A stretch of DNA of 18,707 nucleotides from Thermoanaerobaculales bacterium (GTDB lineage: Bacteria > Acidobacteriota > Thermoanaerobaculia > Thermoanaerobaculales > Sulfomarinibacteraceae), in assembly GCA_029932545.1 (NCBI GenBank), contig JAOZPW010000040.1:1-18707 (forward strand). Direction: 5' to 3'. Under the pieces are notes generated by a model. That model had not been told where the DNA came from, searched no databases, and saw only the letters and a program-made list of their open reading frames with translations. A program made the translations under genes and the position numbers. Of the stretch, positions 13,976-18,707 are shown piece after piece. Numbering within the stretch: the first letter of the stretch is position 1; each line of letters opens with the position of its first letter.

Positions 13976-15280
13976 TCATTTTTTGAGCTGAAGGGACGAC
14001 AGAAAGTCCGCATTGCTCTTGAACTCACCGACTTTCTGCAGCAGGAGTTCCATCGCGGATGCCGGCGAGAGCGTCGAAAGCGCTCGGCGCATCAGGTACA
14101 TCTTCTCGACCTGGTCTTTCGGATAAAGTTTCTCTTCCTTGCGGGTCCCCGACTGCGGGATGTTAATGCAGGGGAAGATCCGTTTTTCGAAGAGTTTTCG
14201 GTCAAGGACCAGTTCCATGTTGCCGGTGCCCTTGAACTCCTGGAAGATCACCTCGTCCATCCGAGACCCGGTGTCGATCAGGCAGGTGGCTACGATGGTC
14301 AGGCTTCCGCCGTGCTCGACGTTACGGGCCGCACCAAAGTGGCGCCGAGGGCGCTCCATCGTCCGGGCGTCGATTCCTCCCGAGAGGATTCTCCCGGAGC
14401 CCTTTTGCATGTTGTTGTAGGCTCGAGACATCCTGGTCAGTGAGTCCATGAAGATAATGACGTCCCGACCCATCTCGACCAATCGACGCGCCCTCTCCAT
14501 GACCATTTCCGACAGCCGTACATGGCTTTCCATCGACTGGTCTGAGGATGAGGCAAAGACTTCGCCGCGAACGATGCTTCGGCGCCACTCGGTCACCTCT
14601 TCGGGCCTTTCGTCGACCAGCAGTACAAAGATCTCTGTTTCCGGATGGTTGATGGCAATCGCATGGGCCATTTGCTGGAGGAGCGTGGTCTTGCCGGCCT
14701 TTGGGGGAGATACGATCAGACAGCGCTGCCCCTTGCCCAGGGGGGCTATCAATTCCGAGACGCGGGGCTCCAGGATTTCAGGCTGGGTTTCCAGCTGAAA
14801 ACGCTCGAGTGGATCGATTGAGATCAGGTCGGAGAAAGGAACGGCCATTTCACGATACTCTTCAGGGGGCATTCCCTCGATTGTCGTGATTTCGGTCAGC
14901 CTGGGGCGGTCGCCGCCACTTCTTGCCTGACCCTCAATCCGAACACCGCTCTCCAGACGATACTTCCCAATGACTTCATTTGGGGCGATCGGAGAGTATC
15001 GTGACGGTTCAAAACTGGATTTTGAATCAATCAACAGGGGTTGCCCCTGGTCGCGAATCCACAAGTAGCCCTCGACCGGAATCAGGGGCCCGCCACCGCC
15101 GCCACCGCTTCCCGAGCTCTTGCGTCGCCGCCGTGGTCGCCGTCGTCGGCGTGGTTTCGGCCGTGAGTCGTCACCCCTGGACTGCCCTCCCTCTTCTCGA
15201 GGGGAGTTTGCATTCTGAGTGCTGGATGCAGGTTTGACGTCACTGTCGTCGTTGGTTTTCGGATTCTCAGATTTGCCCAT
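13976..15280 (-). CDS. rho: Transcription termination factor Rho, divergent form
   Basis: Hexameric RNA helicase/ATPase that releases transcripts. The ATPase core is clear: P-loop PPKAGKTTLL (192-201), DERPEEVTEW (223-232), Walker B VIIFMDSLTR (274-283), GGIDARTMERPRRHFGAARN and DEVIFQEFKGTGNMEL. Departures from the usual form are several. The N-terminus (1-66) is a low-complexity tail, with an Arg cluster at 43-53 and a Gly run at 58-64, replacing the Rho_N domain. The cold-shock-like RNA domain (about 69-135) reads GYLWIRDQGQPLLI where GFGFLR is normal. The R-loop region reads GEVFASSSDQSMESHV rather than the usual GEVVASTFDEPA. GAGGT lies six bases before the ATG. It is next to mqnE. Confidence 0.95.
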   Translation of the reverse strand: MGKSENPKTNDDSDVKPASSTQNANSPREEGGQSRGDDSRPKPRRRRRPRRRRKSSGSGGGGGGPLIPVEGYLWIRDQGQPLLIDSKSSFEPSRYSPIAPNEVIGKYRLESGVRIEGQARSGGDRPRLTEITTIEGMPPEEYREMAVPFSDLISIDPLERFQLETQPEILEPRVSELIAPLGKGQRCLIVSPPKAGKTTLLQQMAHAIAINHPETEIFVLLVDERPEEVTEWRRSIVRGEVFASSSDQSMESHVRLSEMVMERARRLVEMGRDVIIFMDSLTRMSRAYNNMQKGSGRILSGGIDARTMERPRRHFGAARNVEHGGSLTIVATCLIDTGSRMDEVIFQEFKGTGNMELVLDRKLFEKRIFPCINIPQSGTRKEEKLYPKDQVEKMYLMRRALSTLSPASAMELLLQKVGEFKSNADFLSSLQLKK

Positions 15281-15309
15281 TCAATACCTCATCGCTCGAT
15301 AGACGAGAT

Positions 15310-15326
15310 CGGCCCGTTCCGGGCCG
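15310..15326 (-). other. Hairpin in the rho leader
   Basis: CGGCCCG-TTC-CGGGCCG, a 7-bp perfect stem 30-46 bases upstream of the rho start codon. The intergenic region 15281-15567 otherwise holds a GC-rich stretch and a heptamer array. Rho genes often control themselves through their leader, so the hairpin could matter, but it could also be a chance structure. Confidence 0.4.
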
Positions 15327-15477
15327 GAGCCGCCTTGCAGGTGAGCGCCCGATGCGCGTCCATTCCAAAACTGCAGGGAAGCTGCCGATCGGGGCGCGCG
15401 CGAACCGTCGCCGCGCTTCAAACCTCCGAACAACGAAGCAAGCCTACGATGTTTGTCGGTTTGGCGCAAGGGGGAAA

Positions 15478-15505
15478 AGCTATCAGCCATCAGCTATCAG
15501 CTATC
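15478..15505. repeat. Heptamer array, AGCTATC x4, upstream of mobBA
   Basis: Four units, the second reading AGCCATC. The unit is the same as at 9197-9224. Decayed traces follow (GGCTGAGAGCTGACC near 15536-15550), which resemble the CTGAGAG unit found at 16721. Confidence 0.88.
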
Positions 15506-15567
15506 AGCTCGGCTGTAAGCTAGAGGAATGACTCCGGCTGAGAGCTGACCACTGATAGGATATTCGA

Positions 15568-16686
15568 ATGGAATCGACCCTTTTTGATCGGGAACCGGTG
15601 CTGGCGGTCTGTGGCTGGAGCGGCTCAGGGAAGACTACGGTACTGGAGACTGTCATCCCCCTCCTGGTCGAGCGGGGTCTTCGGGTTGCGGTCGTCAAGC
15701 ATGACGCACACGGCATCGAGGTTGACCGTGAGGGTAAGGATTCGGCCCGATTTTTTGCCGCCGGCGCCGATGTCCACCTGTATGCGCCGGAAGAACAGAT
15801 GATCCGGTTCCGGAACAGACCAGAGGACAGCCTTGAAACGACAATTTTCAGTCTGCTGAGTACGCATGATTTGGTACTGATTGAGGGGCACAAGGAGACG
15901 CCACTTCCCAAGATTTGGTGTCACGGCAAAGGCGGGAATACGGTGCCTGATGGTATTCCCGGCGTGACGGTGACGCTGCCCTGGAACGGGAACCGGACAG
16001 CGATGCTGGTGTCAATTGCCAAGGAGCAGATCCGCCAAGCTTCGGCGGACCGGCCTCTCTTCGGTGGTATTTTGATTGGCGGCGAGAGTCGCCGGATGGG
16101 CTCGCCCAAGCATATCCTCAATATCGGGGGCCGGAGCATGCTTTCGACGGTGGCGGCTGTCCTTCGTTTACGTACAGAGCGGATTGTAGTCTTGGGGCGA
16201 GGTGATATCCCCAATGATGCAGGCCCTTTGGATCAACTCAGAGATGCGCCCGGTTCGGGGGAGGGGCCGCTGGCCGGCCTACTGACGGCCTTCAGATGGG
16301 CGCCCAGGGTGTGTTGGGTCGTCGGCGCCTGCGATATGCCGGACATCAGTGTTGAGGCCCTCTCATGGCTGGTCGACCAGAGGCGCCCGGGATGTTGGGC
16401 CGTCATTCCACGAGATGCCAAGGGGCGTGTGCAACCGACGCTTGCCCTGTATGAGCCACAGGCGTGTACGTTGATTGACACTCTGGTTTCACGAGGATTG
16501 AGGGCGCCTCGGGCCCTGGCCCAGTGGCCGGAGGTCCGTACACCGACGATTCCAGACGCGCTGAGCGGGGCCTGGATCAATGTCAATACGCCGGAGGAGC
16601 TTGAGGTGTTTCGTGGGGGTGATGGGTTACCGGCCCATCCGGAGATTCGAGGAGCTGAAACTCGAAACTCGAAACTGGAAACTTGA
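15568..16686 (+). CDS. MobB-MobA fusion, molybdenum cofactor guanylylation
   Basis: A two-domain protein. Residues 10-160 are MobB-like, a GTP-binding P-loop protein (GWSGSGKT at 16-23, VVKHDAHG at 42-49). Residues 165-350 are a MobA-type nucleotidyltransferase (GGILIGGESRRMGSPKHIL, GEGPLAGLL at 231-239, CDMP at 255-258) that adds GMP to molybdopterin. The motif RMGSPK differs from the usual RMG-x-DK of MobA and recalls MocA/CTP-type enzymes, so nucleotide choice is uncertain. Fusion in the B-A order would keep both steps together. AGGA lies seven bases before the ATG. The last ten residues, through the TGA stop, are encoded by a heptamer array. A molybdoenzyme is expected elsewhere. Confidence 0.9.
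   Translation: MESTLFDREPVLAVCGWSGSGKTTVLETVIPLLVERGLRVAVVKHDAHGIEVDREGKDSARFFAAGADVHLYAPEEQMIRFRNRPEDSLETTIFSLLSTHDLVLIEGHKETPLPKIWCHGKGGNTVPDGIPGVTVTLPWNGNRTAMLVSIAKEQIRQASADRPLFGGILIGGESRRMGSPKHILNIGGRSMLSTVAAVLRLRTERIVVLGRGDIPNDAGPLDQLRDAPGSGEGPLAGLLTAFRWAPRVCWVVGACDMPDISVEALSWLVDQRRPGCWAVIPRDAKGRVQPTLALYEPQACTLIDTLVSRGLRAPRALAQWPEVRTPTIPDALSGAWINVNTPEELEVFRGGDGLPAHPEIRGAETRNSKLET
16657..16684. repeat. Heptamer array, GAAACTN x4, forming the 3' end of mobBA
   Basis: Units are GAAACTC, GAAACTC, GAAACTG, GAAACTT. The array is in frame with mobBA, encodes its last residues (ETRNSKLET), and runs into the TGA stop (16684-16686). It is the reverse complement of the AGTTTCN unit at 120-147. Confidence 0.9.
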
Positions 16687-16720
16687 TCGCCGGTATTTGA
16701 GTGTGCCGGCAGAATTGTTG

Positions 16721-16748
16721 CTGAGAGCTGAGAGCTGAGAGCTGAGAG
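16721..16748. repeat. Heptamer array, CTGAGAG x4, between two convergent genes
   Basis: Four exact CTGAGAG units (phase AGCTGAG), followed by CT. It ends four bases before the stop codon of the minus-strand PHP gene (16752-16754). Only 36 bp separate it from the GAAACTN array. Each unit carries TGA on the plus strand, so stops occur in all three frames. Confidence 0.9.
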
Positions 16749-16751
16749 CTC

Positions 16752-17813
16752 CTATCCCACCCCCAGCCAATCTTCGAAGACCTCGGCTCTCTTGGTGTTG
16801 AGGATCGTTGAGGGTGGCAGCGAGGCCCGGGCCGCAATCGCGCAGGCGTAGGCGTCGAATTCCAGGTGGCGAGGGGCGTGGGCATCAGACGCCAGAATGA
16901 AAGTGCACCCGCATTCTGAGGCCAGGTGGGCCAAGTCCCAATCGAGGTCCTGCCGGCGGGGGAAGCCGTTGATCTCTAAAGCGACCTCGTTTTCGGCGCA
17001 GACAGTGAAAACCTTCTCCCAACGCGCCCGAATTCCGGGGCGGTTGTGGAAATGGCGGGCCCTGGGGTGGGCGAGGCAGTGAATATCGGGGGTTGAAACG
17101 GCCCGCAACAGTCTCTCGGTCTGATCCCGGTCGGGGTCAAAATGCCGGTGAACAGCGGCGACGACGCAATCCAGTTCCCGCCTTTCGGTCTGTGGGCTGT
17201 CGATGGTGCCGTCCTCGAGGATCTCCACCTCCAGGCCCTGAAAGAGGTGGAGATCCTCGCCATGACTCTGATTCCAGCGATCAACGCGGCGTCGCTGAAG
17301 TCTCACGCCCTCACCATCCAGTCCCGAGGCGACCTCGAGGCCCCGAGAGTGGTCCGTGACCACTGCCCAGGAGGCGCCACGGCGACCACAGATCCGAGCC
17401 ATTGTCTCCAGAGCTGCCTTGCCGTCAGAGTCGGTCGTATGCCAGTGGAAGGCGCCTCGCATGCGCTGAGGGTGCAGGTCGGGATCAGCCTCTTTGAGGA
17501 TGACATTGACATCCGTCCGGGTCAGATAGTTCTCCCGTGTGCCCCGTCGACGGGGACTGCCGCCATCCGAAAGGCGCTGAGTGGCCGCCTCGAGCGCGTC
17601 CGGCCCTGAGCATTCCATCAACTGAGAGAGTAGTGGTTTGAGCCATGGTGGCGCCGTGTCCAGAACCGCTTTGCGAGCCGGACCTTCAGCGTCAATAACG
17701 GTGTAGCCGGCCTTGAGATAGGCGATCCGCCGGTCTCCCGGAGCCTCCATTTCGGCCAGGGAAAAGAGGGCTTCGGCCAGGTCACCATTGCATGCTCGGT
17801 CACGAAGTGGCAT
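16752..17813 (-). CDS. PHP-domain phosphoesterase related to the PolX C-terminal domain
   Basis: Residues below count from TTG at 17855; I prefer ATG at 17813 (353 aa), which avoids overlapping the upstream gene. Residues 135-365 form a PHP domain with metal ligands in place: H137-x-H139, D144 (SDG), H169 (TDHS), E209 (GLEVEILEDG), H236, H263 (AHPR), D324 and H326 (SDAHAP). Order and spacing match the PHP domain of family X DNA polymerases. The N-terminal segment (about 24-60) faintly resembles the helix-hairpin-helix start of PolX, but no nucleotidyltransferase domain is present. Known PHP domains act as phosphatases or 3'-5' exonucleases. It lies 11 bp after a DUF6125-like gene, so the two are co-transcribed. 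Substrate unknown. Confidence 0.8.
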   Translation of the reverse strand: MPLRDRACNGDLAEALFSLAEMEAPGDRRIAYLKAGYTVIDAEGPARKAVLDTAPPWLKPLLSQLMECSGPDALEAATQRLSDGGSPRRRGTRENYLTRTDVNVILKEADPDLHPQRMRGAFHWHTTDSDGKAALETMARICGRRGASWAVVTDHSRGLEVASGLDGEGVRLQRRRVDRWNQSHGEDLHLFQGLEVEILEDGTIDSPQTERRELDCVVAAVHRHFDPDRDQTERLLRAVSTPDIHCLAHPRARHFHNRPGIRARWEKVFTVCAENEVALEINGFPRRQDLDWDLAHLASECGCTFILASDAHAPRHLEFDAYACAIAARASLPPSTILNTKRAEVFEDWLGVG

Positions 17814-17824
17814 CAATGGAGAAC

Positions 17825-18337
17825 TCAATCCTTGAGAGTGAACTCCCAGCCACAATACAGACCATCGGGAGCATCAGGCGGACAGTAGAGACAGTGTGTT
17901 GTAATCCTGGGATCGACAGCCTTGGCAAAGGCGGTGAATTCGAAAATTCCGACGCTCTTGCAGGGGAAATCCGGCATGCCCTTGCGCCGGCGGGTCTCCT
18001 GGACCCGGCAGATGTCCATGACGAAACGAAGGCTCTTTCGGTCTTCGGACCATTCGATGTGTTGCTCGTTGATCACGGCGTACATTCGCAGACCCAGGGC
18101 CTCCGCCAATACTTCCAGCCCACCGTTTTCTGGCAGCTCATAGCCCTTCATGATGCGGCGGGCTTCGGCCGTGGCGAACCGGTCCCATGCCAGTTCATCC
18201 AGGCGGATGGCGGTCTCCATGCCGTGCTCGGCTTCTGCTGCCAAAAACCAGCAGCCGTCGTGGGCCAGCCAGTTCTTGGCGAACATCTGCAACGCCTTGT
18301 ACAGTTCGTCTCGTGACATGTCTTTGTAGGGGTTCAT
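17825..18337 (-). CDS. DUF6125-like cytosolic protein
   Basis: A 170-aa soluble protein without signal peptide or membrane segments. It opens with a helical region (ELYKALQMFAKNWLAHDGCWFLAAEAEHGMETAIRLDELAW) like that of DUF6125 proteins, which have unknown function. The C-terminal half is Cys-rich (C110, C126, C149-x2-C152, C162), which might bind a metal. The start is well set: GGGAGG five bases before the ATG. It is the first gene of a two-gene minus-strand unit with the PHP protein. The family call rests on memory of the motif pattern and is moderate; no function is proposed. Confidence 0.6.
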   Translation of the reverse strand: MNPYKDMSRDELYKALQMFAKNWLAHDGCWFLAAEAEHGMETAIRLDELAWDRFATAEARRIMKGYELPENGGLEVLAEALGLRMYAVINEQHIEWSEDRKSLRFVMDICRVQETRRRKGMPDFPCKSVGIFEFTAFAKAVDPRITTHCLYCPPDAPDGLYCGWEFTLKD

Positions 18338-18639
18338 TGTGCCTCCCGGACCACTTGAGGGTCGTGGTCGTTGGACAGGCTACCACTGCCGTGGGGTCGA
18401 AGGGTGACCGCCGCTGCTCTTCGCTTCGCTCAGAGCCTCCGGTCTTCGGCCGTCGGCGAATCGAGGCTGGTGGGGAACCCGTGGTGGGAGGGTCGGACAA
18501 GCCTCGTTTCACCTACCGGCCTTCATCCCGGCCCGCTGACGCGGGCAGCGGCTCAGGTGGTCTGGGGGCGCTCGAGGAGCGCTCTTGGATCCTGGTGATA
18601 CGATGGCAATGGGAAACCCAAGACAACACGGGGGCACAC
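18338..18639. other. Divergent intergenic region with UUCG-type hairpins
   Basis: No gene found. It holds GCTCT...AGAGC around TTCGCTTCGCTC near 18415-18436 and GGTCTTCGGCC with a C(TTCG)G loop near 18442. It also contains GCCCGC-TGAC-GCGGGC (18531-18546) and GCGCTC-GAG-GAGCGC (18568-18582). The style resembles the hairpin repeat at 1-121, though the copies are not identical. Promoters of both flanking units should lie here. Confidence 0.5.
18596..18604 (+). promoter_or_regulatory. Possible extended -10 promoter for the last gene
   Basis: TGATACGAT fits TG-N-TACGAT (4 of 6 in the hexamer). It would start a transcript about 30 bases before the ATG at 18640. No convincing -35 element was seen. 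Confidence 0.3.
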
Positions 18640-18707
18640 ATGAAATTCAGCGAAATCGAATTAGCCTTTGAATTTGTCAGTGCGGCAGGGCAGTACGAGC
18701 ATTTTGC
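18640..18707 (+). CDS. Partial gene, possibly UPF0158 family
   Basis: Only the first 22 codons are in the window (MKFSEIELAFEFVSAAGQYE...). GGGGG lies a few bases upstream as a weak ribosome site. The opening resembles small UPF0158-type proteins of unknown function, but so short a piece cannot settle the family. Coding is likely because of the start context and the absence of stops. Confidence 0.45.
   Translation, partial: MKFSEIELAFEFVSAAGQYEHF

Overview
The window is GC-rich bacterial chromosome (about 60% GC by eye), densely packed, with short intergenic regions that are full of hairpins and small repeats. It looks like a Gram-negative, little-studied lineage. Clues are an ECF sigma/anti-sigma operon, a futalosine-pathway menaquinone gene (mqnE), a fused MobB-MobA, an archaeal/fungal-type aspartate-semialdehyde dehydrogenase and a divergent Rho. 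These fit groups such as Acidobacteriota or the former Deltaproteobacteria, but the sequence alone does not settle the phylum. I saw no tRNA, rRNA, CRISPR array, phage gene or transposase gene.

Layout. 1-150: tandem C(UUCG)G hairpin repeat and a heptamer array. 197-2286: ECF sigma factor, zinc-finger anti-sigma factor and a membrane-anchored bactofilin-like protein; a 164-bp nested palindrome separates sigma from anti-sigma. 2430-4387: a small membrane protein coupled to a PutP-like sodium:solute symporter. 4388-4690: hairpin-rich intergenic region ending in an extended -10 promoter. 4691-9198: yceD-rpmF-plsX-fabH-fabD-fabG, linking ribosome and phospholipid/fatty-acid synthesis; it stops at a heptamer array without acpP or fabF. 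9316-9774: CvpA-like membrane protein. 9834-10269: an elaborate leader (promoter, structured RNA, strong intrinsic terminator, Met-rich short ORF, 39-codon remnant of a metY-type gene). 10271-12707: lysC and asd, the first two steps of the aspartate amino-acid family. 12697-15280 on the minus strand: mqnE and rho. 15568-16686: mobBA. 16752-18337 on the minus strand: a PHP phosphoesterase related to PolX and a DUF6125-like cytosolic protein. 18640-end: start of another gene.

Most unusual features. (1) Five four-unit heptamer arrays sit in gene borders; three touch stop codons, and one encodes the C-terminal tail of MobBA. (2) A nested palindrome lies between sigma and anti-sigma, with its right arm complementary to the anti-sigma Shine-Dalgarno sequence. 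(3) The leader of lysC-asd appears to be inherited from a deleted methionine gene. (4) The yceD Shine-Dalgarno sequence lies partly inside a leader hairpin. (5) Rho has changes in its RNA-binding domain and next to its bicyclomycin pocket. All functional statements about these are inference from reading the sequence by eye.
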